Assembly (NCBI GenBank): GCA_902478885.1
Contig: CABSMS010000090.1
Location: forward strand, 1 to 8,540
DNA: 8,540 bases
Origin: an uncultured Collinsella sp.
GTDB lineage: Bacteria; Actinomycetota; Coriobacteriia; Coriobacteriales; Coriobacteriaceae
Direction of reading: 5' to 3'
In this document: piece by piece, positions 1 through 6,007 of the stretch
Layout: each line of letters starts with the position of its first letter
Numbering within the stretch: the stretch's first letter is position 1
Made by a program: the position numbers and the translations under genes
The notes under the pieces: generated by a model
The model's database searches: none
What the model saw: only the letters and a program-made list of their open reading frames with translations
What the model was told of the DNA's origin: nothing

Positions 1-26
1 CAGCGTCAGATGTGTATAAGAGACAG
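1..26 (+). other. Nextera adapter / Tn5 mosaic-end remnant (artefact)
   Basis: These bases are a sequencing-library artefact, not genome. Positions 8-26 are exactly the 19-base Tn5 mosaic end AGATGTGTATAAGAGACAG. The preceding CAGCGTC is the 3' part of the Nextera read-1 adapter tail, so 26 of its 33 bases are present. Translated in two frames it gives the peptides MCIRDS and MYKRQ, and on the opposite strand LSLIHI, which are known signs of this contamination in predicted proteins. Genomic sequence therefore begins at about position 27, and any start codon called at 10 or 12 is false. Confidence 0.97.
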
Positions 27-554
27 TACGTCTACTCCATGGACACGCGCTTTGTCTCGGTGGGCCAGTCGCTCGTTGTCGTCGAGACCGCCAAATACAT
101 CGAGGCTCACCCCGATGCCACCGTCGACGAGATCTTTGCATTTACGAATTCCGTCATGGACCGCGTGCTGCTGGGCTTTGTTCCTACCGATCTTGCCTTT
201 CTTAAGGCGGGCGGTCGCTTGTCCAACGTCGCATTCCTTGGCGCCCATCTGCTCAAGATTAAGCCCTGCATTGAGGTGACGGGCGGCAAGTTCGTGGCGA
301 CCAAGAAGTTCCGCGGCTCTATGCTCAAGTGCGCCCGCGCCTTTATTGACCACATGGTTGCGAAGGGCGAGATTGACTACTCGCACATTGGCCTGGCGTA
401 TTCGGTGGGCCTTTCCCAGGAGCTGCGCGATGACATGGAGGTCTATGCGCATGATCTGGGCTTTAAGGACGTTACCTGGACTCAGGTCGGCGGCGTCATC
501 TCGAGCCATTGCGGCCCGACCGCCTTCGGTGCGGTGCTCACGCTTAAGGCGTAA
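27..554 (+). CDS. DegV family fatty-acid-binding protein, 5'-truncated
   Basis: This is the C-terminal 175 residues of a DegV/FakB-type protein. The family binds a fatty acid in a pocket between two domains; in Firmicutes FakB presents it to the kinase FakA to make acyl-phosphate for phospholipid synthesis. Visible family marks, numbered from the first genomic codon, are MDTR at 5-8 followed by a VVVETAKY helix, the LKAGGRLSN loop at 59-67, the LKIKPCIEV strand after it, and the terminal SSHCGPTAFGAV at 159-170 carrying the conserved H-x-G-P. The family is usually about 280-300 residues, so roughly 105-125 N-terminal residues lie beyond the contig end. The reading frame runs on into the adapter, so no start can be assigned. 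No fakA-like DAK-domain gene is in the window. The fold assignment is firm; the specific lipid and partner are inference. Confidence 0.9.
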   Translation, partial: YVYSMDTRFVSVGQSLVVVETAKYIEAHPDATVDEIFAFTNSVMDRVLLGFVPTDLAFLKAGGRLSNVAFLGAHLLKIKPCIEVTGGKFVATKKFRGSMLKCARAFIDHMVAKGEIDYSHIGLAYSVGLSQELRDDMEVYAHDLGFKDVTWTQVGGVISSHCGPTAFGAVLTLKA

Positions 555-615
555 AGGCCGCAGGCGAGCGTTCTTCAGTCTGACATCTCGACGTAGACCC
601 CAACCATGGTGATGG

Positions 616-645
616 GGGATAGATTAAAACGTGCCATTCTATCCC
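616..645. repeat. Inverted repeat downstream of the DegV gene
   Basis: Perfect 8-bp arms GGGATAGA (616-623) and TCTATCCC (638-645) enclose a 14-base AT-rich loop. It lies 61 bases after the DegV stop and about 80 before pflA. No T-run follows either arm, so it is not a convincing intrinsic terminator. It could be a weak terminator, an operator or chance. The rest of the 555-728 spacer shows only a 10-bp palindrome around 650-659 and the possible pflA promoter. Confidence 0.3.
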
Positions 646-651
646 GAGACG

Positions 652-678
652 TTTAAACGCAAACGCATGGGCTAGAAT
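652..678 (+). promoter_or_regulatory. Possible promoter for pflA
   Basis: A TAGAAT hexamer at 673-678 matches the -10 consensus at five of six positions. A poor -35 candidate, TTTAAA at 652-657, sits only 15 bases upstream. It lies about 50 bases before the pflA start. I see no clear FNR, CcpA or Rex site around it. The call rests on the -10 box alone and is tentative. Confidence 0.22.
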
Positions 679-728
679 GGCTCTGGCATTTTAATTGGTT
701 ACATCCAAGGAGAGGCAAGGTAGCGCGA

Positions 729-1547
729 ATGGCAGAAATGACGCTTGAGGGTGTGGACGCTCGTCCCGAGGACTCTGCGTTTGCCCTTGGCCGCGTGCAT
801 TCGATCGAGACGATGGGAACGGTCGACGGACCCGGCATCCGCTTTGTGGTGTTTGTTCAGGGCTGTCCCATGCGCTGCGCGTATTGCCACAATCCCGATA
901 CCTGGTCGGTCAACGGCGGCACCATGGTGACCGTCGAGCACCTGATGGATGAGTTCCAGAGTAACCACGAGTTCTATCGCAGCGGTGGCATTACGGTGTC
1001 CGGCGGCGAGCCTCTCCTGCAGCCTGAGTTTTTGGCCGATCTGTTTCATGCCATGCATAACAACCCCGATGGCCGTGTGCATACCTGCCTGGATAGCTGT
1101 GGCTATGCATTTGACCCCAACCACCCCGAGAAGTTTGATGCCGTGCTCAACGAGACCGACATGGTACTGCTCGATATCAAGCATGCCGACCCGGTCGAGC
1201 ATAAAAAGCTGACCGGTTGTGATCCCGCACGCATCCTGGCGTTTGGTGATGAGCTTGCGCGTCGCAAGATTAAGGTCGTTATCCGTCACGTGGTGGTACC
1301 GGGCATTACCGACACGGTGGAGGAGTGCGAGGCGCTCGGTCGTTTAATCGCCCCGTGGCATAACGTGGTGGGCTTGGAAATGCTGCCGTATCACACGATG
1401 GGCGTCGTCAAGTACGAGCAACTGGGCATTCCCTATAAGCTTGAGGGCGTTCCACAGATGGATACCGCGCGCATGCCCGAGCTGCGCAATGCCGTCATGG
1501 CCGGTATGAAAAAGCGCCGTGCGGAGCTCAGGTCGGCCATCGGCTAA
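729..1547 (+). CDS. pflA: Pyruvate formate-lyase-activating enzyme (radical SAM)
   Basis: This cytoplasmic radical-SAM enzyme uses a [4Fe-4S] cluster and SAM to place the glycyl radical on pyruvate formate-lyase, enabling anaerobic cleavage of pyruvate to formate and acetyl-CoA. The cluster motif C-x3-C-x2-C is CPMRCAYC, with C46, C50 and C53. The stretch before it (ETMGTVDGPGIRFVVFVQG) is typical of PFL activases, and the SAM-binding GGEPL is at 92-96. The length of 272 residues is slightly above the usual 245-260, with the excess at the N-terminus. There is no inserted ferredoxin-like domain of the glycerol-dehydratase-activase type, which favours true PflA. An AAGGAG at 707-712 lies 16 bases before the ATG, rather far, while AAGG at 717-720 is better spaced; ATG at 738 (Met4) is an alternative start. 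pflB is not adjacent within the window. PFL is the likely substrate, but another glycyl-radical enzyme cannot be excluded. Confidence 0.93.
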   Translation: MAEMTLEGVDARPEDSAFALGRVHSIETMGTVDGPGIRFVVFVQGCPMRCAYCHNPDTWSVNGGTMVTVEHLMDEFQSNHEFYRSGGITVSGGEPLLQPEFLADLFHAMHNNPDGRVHTCLDSCGYAFDPNHPEKFDAVLNETDMVLLDIKHADPVEHKKLTGCDPARILAFGDELARRKIKVVIRHVVVPGITDTVEECEALGRLIAPWHNVVGLEMLPYHTMGVVKYEQLGIPYKLEGVPQMDTARMPELRNAVMAGMKKRRAELRSAIG

Positions 1548-1572
1548 CAAGCCATTTTTGCCCCTTTATGAT
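1544..1572 (+). promoter_or_regulatory. Candidate promoter for mtn-engB
   Basis: CTAACA at 1544-1549 (four of six matches to the -35 consensus) is followed after exactly 17 bases by TATGAT at 1567-1572 (five of six to the -10). The -35 overlaps the pflA stop codon. Initiation would fall near 1579, leaving a leader of about 95 bases before mtn. No terminator is evident after pflA, so read-through from pflA is also possible. The rest of the 1548-1673 spacer holds only a small TGGTACCA palindrome at 1627-1634. Confidence 0.4.
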
Positions 1573-1673
1573 ACCCGAGCTGTACTGGCCTAACGGCTTG
1601 GTGCTGACGCGGTTGAGCCAAAATGCTGGTACCATACCGTGGATAAGCAATTTGCACGGATTTGGGGGATGGC

Positions 1674-2414
1674 ATGGCAACCATCGCGATCATAGGCGCA
1701 CTCGAAAAAGAGGTTGCGCAGATTAAGGAAGAGCTGAGTGGCGCGCATGAGTCGCAGGAGGCGGGCTTGACCGTTGTGAGCGGTGAGCTCGACGGTTTGT
1801 CCGTTGTTGCTACGACCGCTGGCATGGGAACCGTAAACGCCGCGGCGGCAACGCAGCATCTCATCAGCAAATATGCCCCGCAGGCCGTTGTGTTTTCGGG
1901 CATTGCGGGTGGCCTAAACCCTAAGCTCCATATTAACGACGTGGTTATAGGCAAGTGTCTGCGTTATCTGGATACCGACACGACGCTCATTGCCGAGTCG
2001 GCACCGGGGCTTGAGGAATTTGCCTCGACACCGGCTTTGGTTGATATTGCAGCTGTCGTGCTTGTCGAGCATGGGTTTGTGGACGCATCGTCGGATATGG
2101 CGGCTGCCGAGAAGGACCCCAAGCAGTTCCTGTGTGGCACTATCGCCACGGGTGACCGCTTTGTTACGGGTGACGCCATGCGTAACGCTGCGATTGAGGC
2201 CACGCATGCCGATTGCGTCGAGATGGAGGGTGCGGCAATTGCGCACATCGCGGCCAAGAATGGTGTCGATTGCCTAGTGCTGCGCGCTATCAGCGATAAT
2301 TGTGACGAGGCATATGACGCGTTTTGCGAGCGCGAGTTCGATCTGGATGAGTACGCTCGCACCGCGAGCGGCATCACGCTTGACATCGTTCGTAGTATCG
2401 CCGCCGCGCAATAG
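1674..2414 (+). CDS. mtn: 5'-methylthioadenosine/S-adenosylhomocysteine nucleosidase
   Basis: MTAN hydrolyses the N-glycosidic bond of methylthioadenosine, S-adenosylhomocysteine and, by family knowledge, 5'-deoxyadenosine, releasing adenine. It recycles SAM by-products, including those of radical-SAM enzymes such as the upstream PflA. The 246-residue protein aligns by eye along the whole family (E. coli Pfs is 232). Visible marks are N-terminal IIGALEKEV with E13 at the position of catalytic Glu12, SGIAGG at 75-80, ribose-binding VEMEG with E185, and RAISD with catalytic D208. I chose ATG at 1674 because it starts directly at the family's first beta-strand; an in-frame TTG at 1662 would add only four residues. 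The GGGGGA at 1664-1669 is a close ribosome binding site, 4 bases from the ATG. engB follows 39 bases downstream in the same direction, suggesting co-transcription. Confidence 0.94.
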   Translation: MATIAIIGALEKEVAQIKEELSGAHESQEAGLTVVSGELDGLSVVATTAGMGTVNAAAATQHLISKYAPQAVVFSGIAGGLNPKLHINDVVIGKCLRYLDTDTTLIAESAPGLEEFASTPALVDIAAVVLVEHGFVDASSDMAAAEKDPKQFLCGTIATGDRFVTGDAMRNAAIEATHADCVEMEGAAIAHIAAKNGVDCLVLRAISDNCDEAYDAFCEREFDLDEYARTASGITLDIVRSIAAAQ

Positions 2415-2442
2415 CACGCCCGTTTTGTAAAAACCTACGACC

Positions 2443-2448
2443 AAGGAG
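2443..2448 (+). promoter_or_regulatory. Ribosome binding site fixing the engB start
   Basis: AAGGAG at 2443-2448 lies 5 bases before ATG 2454. An in-frame GTG at 2448 overlaps this Shine-Dalgarno sequence itself, so the ATG is the more sensible start. Confidence 0.75.
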
Positions 2449-2453
2449 TGTCC

Positions 2454-3044
2454 ATGGCCGATTCAATTAACTACCAGCTTGCCAAGTTCGTCGCCAGCTA
2501 CGGCAAGGTTTCGCAGATTCCCGAGTCCACCTGCCCTGAGGTGAGCTTCGTCGGCCGCTCCAACGTGGGCAAGTCCTCCATCATGAACAAGCTATTTGGC
2601 CGCAAGAACCTGGTCAAGGTTTCAAGCACGCCGGGCAAGACGAGCAACATCAATTTCTTCGAGGCCGACGACGTGCACTTTGTGGACCTGCCGGGCTACG
2701 GTTTCGCCCGTCGTTCCAAGGCCGAGCGCGACCGCTGGGCTGAGCTTATCGGCGACTTCTTTGACTCCGAGCGCAGCTTTAACCTGGTCGTATCGCTGGT
2801 GGATATTCGTCACGACCCCAGTAAGCTCGACCATGACATGATCGACTACCTGCAGGGCAACGAGTTCAACTTTATCGTCTGCCTCACCAAGGCCGACAAG
2901 CTCAGCCGCACCCAACAGGCCCGCCAGGCAGCAGCCATCAAAAAACAGCTCAACGTCCCGGCCGAGAACGTAATCATCACAAGCTCCCAGACCGGCGTGG
3001 GCATCGACGAACTCAAGCGCCGCATCGCCGAGGCCTGCCTCTAG
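2454..3044 (+). CDS. engB: Ribosome biogenesis GTP-binding protein YihA/YsxC/EngB
   Basis: EngB is a small TRAFAC-class GTPase that associates with the large ribosomal subunit and is needed for late 50S assembly; it is essential in many bacteria. The 196-residue length is typical. All G motifs are visible in order: G1 P-loop GRSNVGKSS at 34-42, G2 TPGKT at 59-63 (the K-T pair typical of this subfamily), G3 DLPG at 78-81 followed by YGFA, G4 TKAD at 145-148, and G5 SSQTG at 177-181. It has a single G domain, which rules out the double-domain EngA/Der, and no KH domain as in Era. It is probably co-transcribed with mtn just upstream. It converges on thrB, the two stops being separated by a 259-base spacer dominated by a large palindrome. 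Confidence 0.96.
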   Translation: MADSINYQLAKFVASYGKVSQIPESTCPEVSFVGRSNVGKSSIMNKLFGRKNLVKVSSTPGKTSNINFFEADDVHFVDLPGYGFARRSKAERDRWAELIGDFFDSERSFNLVVSLVDIRHDPSKLDHDMIDYLQGNEFNFIVCLTKADKLSRTQQARQAAAIKKQLNVPAENVIITSSQTGVGIDELKRRIAEACL

Positions 3045-3047
3045 TAA

Positions 3048-3070
3048 GGGCTCCAGCCTAGCAAGAGCCC
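3048..3070 (+). terminator. Weak hairpin directly after engB
   Basis: Arms GGGCTC (3048-3053) and GAGCCC (3065-3070) form a 6-bp GC-rich stem with an 11-base loop, starting 3 bases after the engB stop. The sequence after it (CTATCAATAAAGG) has no T-run, so intrinsic termination would be inefficient. It may only protect the 3' end. A looser AAGGG/CCCTT pairing around 3080-3110 is too weak to call. Confidence 0.3.
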
Positions 3071-3123
3071 CTATCAATAAAGGGCCATATATTTCAGCCC
3101 GGCGCCCCTTCAAAGCGTGGGTC

Positions 3124-3310
3124 CCTGTAGACATCCTCAGCAAGGTAGGCGCAGGGACGGTCGGGATGTTCCCTCAAAATCATTCCGCAGCGCGAAGGCC
3201 CCTTGTCCGTCGCTCCGTAGGAGCAGGGCAAGGGGCCTTCATGCGCGAGGACGATTTTGAGGGAACATCCCGACCGTCCCGGACAGGTATATGAGGAGGA
3301 TGTCTACAGG
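3124..3310. repeat. 187-bp nested palindrome between engB and thrB
   Basis: This is a long inverted repeat centred on position 3217. Outer arms are 15 bp and perfect (3124-3138 with 3296-3310, CCTGTAGACATCCTC on +). Then comes a 15 by 15 unpaired block, perfect 28-bp arms (3154-3181 with 3253-3280, starting GGGACGGTCGGG), a 12 by 12 mostly unpaired block, perfect 12-bp arms (3194-3205 with 3229-3240, GAAGGCCCCTTG), and a central hairpin GCTCC-GTA-GGAGC (3212-3224). The outer three stems share one exact centre. About 60 base pairs could form in DNA cruciform or RNA from either strand. It sits between convergent genes, so it may act as a two-way terminator or transcript-end structure, though there are no T-runs. 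It might also be a short non-coding mobile repeat, but I see no target-site duplication and no ORF inside. Confidence 0.92.
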
Positions 3311-4185
3311 TATTCGATCTGGGCGCCTTCCGTGTCGCACGTGAGGATATGCGTGTCGCACTTGGGGAACTGTTCGCGCAGCTTGACCTGCAGGAATTTT
3401 GCCACGATGGTGTCGTCGGTCACCGCCATAAGGGTCGAGCCCGAACCGCTGATCCAGATGGTCTTGGCGCCGCCGTTAAGGCAGGTGTCGCGCACGGCGT
3501 TGTAGTCGGGAATCAGACGGCGACGATAGGGTTCCTGGATGCGGTCGTCATTGGCGGCGGCAATCAGGTCGAGGTTACCAGTCTCCAAGCCGCGCGTCAT
3601 ACCGGCGATGCGGCCCATCTGCCACACGGCGGTGGAGAGCGGAATCTCCTGCGGCACGACCTTGCGCGCCTCGCTCGTGTGTACCTCGTAGGGCGGAATC
3701 ACGGTAATAAAACGCAGGCGATCGCTCACCTCGTAGCGCAGGCACTGGGGGAGCGAGTCGGTCGGCGTAAAGGAGCAGACGGCGCCGCCCAGGATGGCGG
3801 GGGCGACGTTATCGGGATGGCCCTCGACTTCGGTGGCAATGCGAACAAGCTCGGCGCGGTCGACGGTGTGGCCTGTCAGTGCGGCGGCGGCCATAATGCC
3901 GGCGACGACGCAGGTGGAGCTGGAGCCTAGGCCGCGGGCGACGGGAACGTCAGTCTGAATGTCGATGGCAACGGGAAAAGCCGGCTCGCCCCATGCGGCC
4001 AGTGCATCGACAAAGCTGACGTAGACCAGGTTGTCCTCGTTTTGGAACTCCTCGGGGCAGCCCGTGATGGTGAGCCTGTCGGTGCGCTCGAAGGTGAAGT
4101 GCGAGTAGAGGCTGACGGCCATGCCGAGGGTATCGTAGCCGATGCCTAGGTTGGCGCTGGTTGCTGGGACGGTGATTTTGATCAT
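3304..4185 (-). CDS. thrB: Homoserine kinase (GHMP family)
   Basis: ThrB phosphorylates L-homoserine with ATP to O-phosphohomoserine, the substrate of the neighbouring ThrC. The three GHMP-kinase motifs are clear: PATSANLGIGYDTLGMA at 7-23, the glycine-rich ATP-phosphate loop PVARGLGSSST at 81-91, and ISGSGSTL at 245-252. EGHPDNVAPA at 121-130 is characteristic of homoserine kinases within the superfamily. The length of 293 residues is normal (usually about 290-320). The start ATG has an excellent AGGAGG-type site (complement of 4191-4197) 5 bases upstream. The last codon (Leu) and stop lie inside the right outer arm of the 3124-3310 palindrome. Upstream in the same direction is thrC, but its terminator and a second palindrome intervene, so thrB may need its own promoter or read-through. 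I saw no convincing promoter there. Confidence 0.96.
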   Translation of the reverse strand: MIKITVPATSANLGIGYDTLGMAVSLYSHFTFERTDRLTITGCPEEFQNEDNLVYVSFVDALAAWGEPAFPVAIDIQTDVPVARGLGSSSTCVVAGIMAAAALTGHTVDRAELVRIATEVEGHPDNVAPAILGGAVCSFTPTDSLPQCLRYEVSDRLRFITVIPPYEVHTSEARKVVPQEIPLSTAVWQMGRIAGMTRGLETGNLDLIAAANDDRIQEPYRRRLIPDYNAVRDTCLNGGAKTIWISGSGSTLMAVTDDTIVAKFLQVKLREQFPKCDTHILTCDTEGAQIEYL

Positions 4186-4201
4186 GTGGGTCCTCCTGGG
4201 C

Positions 4202-4307
4202 GGTCTGCCTGTTTAGTTCGCTGCTCGGGCAGTCCTGGCTCGCTCGGAAAGCACATTAAGTGCTTTCCGGCTTGTGCGGAACTCGCGACGAACTAAACAG
4301 GCAGACC
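4202..4307. repeat. 106-bp nested palindrome upstream of thrB
   Basis: Perfect 19-bp outer arms (4202-4220 with 4289-4307, GGTCTGCCTGTTTAGTTCG on +) flank an inner perfect 10-bp stem CGGAAAGCAC (4245-4254) / GTGCTTTCCG (4260-4269) with loop ATTAA. The unpaired segments between are 24 and 19 bases, so it is less symmetric than the 3124-3310 element and shares no obvious sequence with it. On the thrB strand it ends 4 bases before the Shine-Dalgarno sequence, so the RNA hairpin would stand just upstream of the ribosome site. No T-run follows, which argues against a simple terminator. It may be a small repeat element, an mRNA-stability structure or a regulator of thrB. No target duplication or ORF is visible. 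Confidence 0.9.
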
Positions 4308-4338
4308 CGCTCGCATGCTCGTCATCATCCCGAAAGCT

Positions 4339-4373
4339 AAATAAAAAGAAGGTGCGCCGGCTTTCGCCGGCGC
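4339..4373 (-). terminator. Rho-independent terminator of thrC
   Basis: On the minus strand an 8-bp perfect GC stem, GCGCCGGC / GCCGGCGC (4373-4366 with 4361-4354), closes a GAAA tetraloop. A T-rich tail, TTCTTTTTATTT, follows after three bases (4350-4339). It begins 12 bases after the thrC stop. This is a textbook intrinsic terminator and implies that most thrC transcripts end before thrB. Confidence 0.93.
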
Positions 4374-4385
4374 TTAATAAGGGGT

Positions 4386-5903
4386 CTAGTTGGTGCTCAT
4401 TCGTTTTGCTGCAGACTCGACGTAGCTTGCCATCTCATCGACGTTGCAGACGTCTTCGAAGCGGACGGGCTTGGACTCGAGCTCGGCGAGTTGGACCGGG
4501 GCAACCGTGTTGGTTGCCTGCTCGAGCACTCGCATGGCCTCAAAGTCGTCCTCGGGAACGTCGAGGCCCAGGGCGTCGCAGCAGGCACGCGGGAACTTGT
4601 AAGGGCTGGCGGTCGAAAGCAGCACGCGGGCCTTGGCGCCCTCGGCGGGGGCGACCTTTTCGAAGACGTGATAGCCGCAAGCGGTGTGCGGGTCGATCAC
4701 GTAGCCGTTCGCGTCCCAGCAGCTCTTGATGGCGGCGCGGACCTCGTCCTCGCTGGCCCAACCGCAGCCAAAGACGCTCTGAATCTTTGCCAGCAGCTCG
4801 GCGGGCACCTCGTAGCGGCCGGTCTGGGCAAGCTGCTCCATAAGGTCGGCAACGAGTTCGCAGTCGCCATCGGACAGGAAGTAGAGCATGCGCTCGAGGT
4901 TGGAGCTGATGAGGATGTCCATCGACGGCGAGATGGTCGTGAAGAACGGTCGGTTGCGGTCGTAGACGCCGGTGGTCAGGAAGTCGGCGAGCACGTTGTT
5001 CTTGTCGCTGGCCACGACGAGTTTGGCGACGGGCAGACCCATGCGCTTGGCGTAGTAGCCGGCCAAGATATCGCCAAAGTTGCCGGTGGGCACACAGAAC
5101 TCCACGGCGTCGCCGGCCTCGATGGCGCCGGCGCGCAGCAACTGCGCATAGGCGGCAAAGTAGTAGACGACCTGCGGTACCAGACGGCCGACATTGATGG
5201 AGTTGGCGCTCGAAAGCACCGTGCCAGCAGCCTCCAGGCGCTCGGCAAGCTCCTTATCGGCAAAGATGCGCTTGACGGCACTCTGGGCATCGTCGAAGTT
5301 GCCGCGGATGCCGCAGACGGCGACGTTATCGCCCTCCTGTGTGGACATCTGCAGGTTCTGGACGCGGCTGACCTTGCCCTCGGGATAAAAGACGGTGATG
5401 CCCGTGCCCGGAGCGTCGGCAAAGCCGGCGAGTGCTGCCTTGCCCGTGTCGCCCGACGTGGCGGTGACGATCATGATGCGCTCGGCGCCGCCGTCCTTGG
5501 CGGAAGTGCGGGCCATCAAGCGGGGGAGCATCTGCAGGGCGACGTCCTTAAAGGCACTCGTGGGGCCGCCAAAGAGCTCCATCACATAGGTCTGAGGGGC
5601 GTCAGCGCCCGGCGCAGCGTCGAGTTTGACGAGCGGCGTAACCTCTTCACTCGCGAACGTGCCGCGGTATGCCTCGTCGACACACGCCGAAATTTCTTCG
5701 GCCGTGTAATCATTCAGTAACATTCCCAACACATCTTGAGCGATTTCAAAGTACGATTTATCTGCAAGCGAGCTGATATTGACCTGCTGGGTGCCGAGCT
5801 CGTCCGAGACAAACAAACCCCCGTCGGGAGCGATGCCGGTGCGGATTGCCACCTTACTTGAGCACGATAAAGTGCGTCCTCGTGTACTATGATAAGTTCC
5901 CAT
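4386..5903 (-). CDS. thrC: Threonine synthase (PLP-dependent)
   Basis: ThrC converts O-phosphohomoserine and water to L-threonine and phosphate, the last step of the pathway, using pyridoxal phosphate. The 505-residue protein belongs to the longer yeast/E. coli-like threonine synthases rather than the short form of about 350 residues. It opens with YHSTRG and then APDGGLFV (25-32), typical of this class. The PLP Schiff-base lysine is K119 in GGPTSAFKD. ATSGDTGKAAL is at 148-158, and the phosphate-binding loop PTGNFGD at 272-278. I place the start at ATG 5903: it gives the family N-terminus and has AGGAG (complement of 5913-5917) 9 bases upstream. The frame is open to an ATG at 5948, but the extra 15 residues are unlike the family and would move translation into the divergent promoter region. 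It is transcribed away from lysC, and a strong terminator follows. Confidence 0.95.
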   Translation of the reverse strand: MGTYHSTRGRTLSCSSKVAIRTGIAPDGGLFVSDELGTQQVNISSLADKSYFEIAQDVLGMLLNDYTAEEISACVDEAYRGTFASEEVTPLVKLDAAPGADAPQTYVMELFGGPTSAFKDVALQMLPRLMARTSAKDGGAERIMIVTATSGDTGKAALAGFADAPGTGITVFYPEGKVSRVQNLQMSTQEGDNVAVCGIRGNFDDAQSAVKRIFADKELAERLEAAGTVLSSANSINVGRLVPQVVYYFAAYAQLLRAGAIEAGDAVEFCVPTGNFGDILAGYYAKRMGLPVAKLVVASDKNNVLADFLTTGVYDRNRPFFTTISPSMDILISSNLERMLYFLSDGDCELVADLMEQLAQTGRYEVPAELLAKIQSVFGCGWASEDEVRAAIKSCWDANGYVIDPHTACGYHVFEKVAPAEGAKARVLLSTASPYKFPRACCDALGLDVPEDDFEAMRVLEQATNTVAPVQLAELESKPVRFEDVCNVDEMASYVESAAKRMSTN

Positions 5904-6007
5904 ATAACACTGCTCCTCGGATGCCTTGGTCCCAATCGGTGAAACCATGGTATCAGAGCGCGCAAAATAGGTTCGCAGAGGCTTTTTAGAAAGGTAACCT
6001 CCAGCCC
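5904..6007. promoter_or_regulatory. Divergent thrC / lysC control region
   Basis: This 104-bp spacer must hold the promoters of both the leftward thrC and the rightward lysC-asd unit, and would be a natural place for joint control of the aspartate pathway. I see the two ribosome sites: AGGAG for thrC (complement of 5913-5917), and AGAAAGG at 5988-5994 for lysC, which matches the anti-Shine-Dalgarno complement over seven bases. A small ACCATGGT palindrome lies at 5944-5951. No confident -35/-10 pair stands out on either strand. The spacer is too short for a lysine riboswitch or a T-box leader. Confidence 0.5.

Noticed and set aside
10..279. Open frame beginning MCIRDS at the window start
   Set aside because: Its start codon is inside the adapter and it is out of frame with the clear DegV sequence.
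3124..3310. Integron attC site or insertion sequence
   Set aside because: There is no integrase, cassette or transposase ORF, no typical attC core triplets at the ends, and no target-site duplication beside either the outer or the 28-bp arms.
3349..3930. + strand open frame (193 codons) opposite thrB
   Set aside because: It is a Gly/Ala/Val-rich shadow of the thrB codons, with no family resemblance and no independent signals.
3124..4307. The two palindromes as terminal repeats of one composite transposon carrying thrB
   Set aside because: Their arm sequences are unrelated, and each is a complete palindrome by itself, so they are not matching ends of one element.
4491..5720. Long + strand open frame (about 409 codons) opposite thrC
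   Set aside because: Its composition is the mirror of GC-rich codon usage in thrC, it shows no domain motif or good ribosome site, and it lies wholly within a well-supported gene.
5904..5948. Longer thrC with 15 extra N-terminal residues from ATG 5948
   Set aside because: The extra residues are not family-like, and the ATG at 5903 has both the family N-terminus and a well-placed AGGAG.
5904..6007. Lysine riboswitch or T-box ahead of lysC or thrC
   Set aside because: The 104-bp spacer is too short for either, and no terminator hairpin or T-box core sequence is present.
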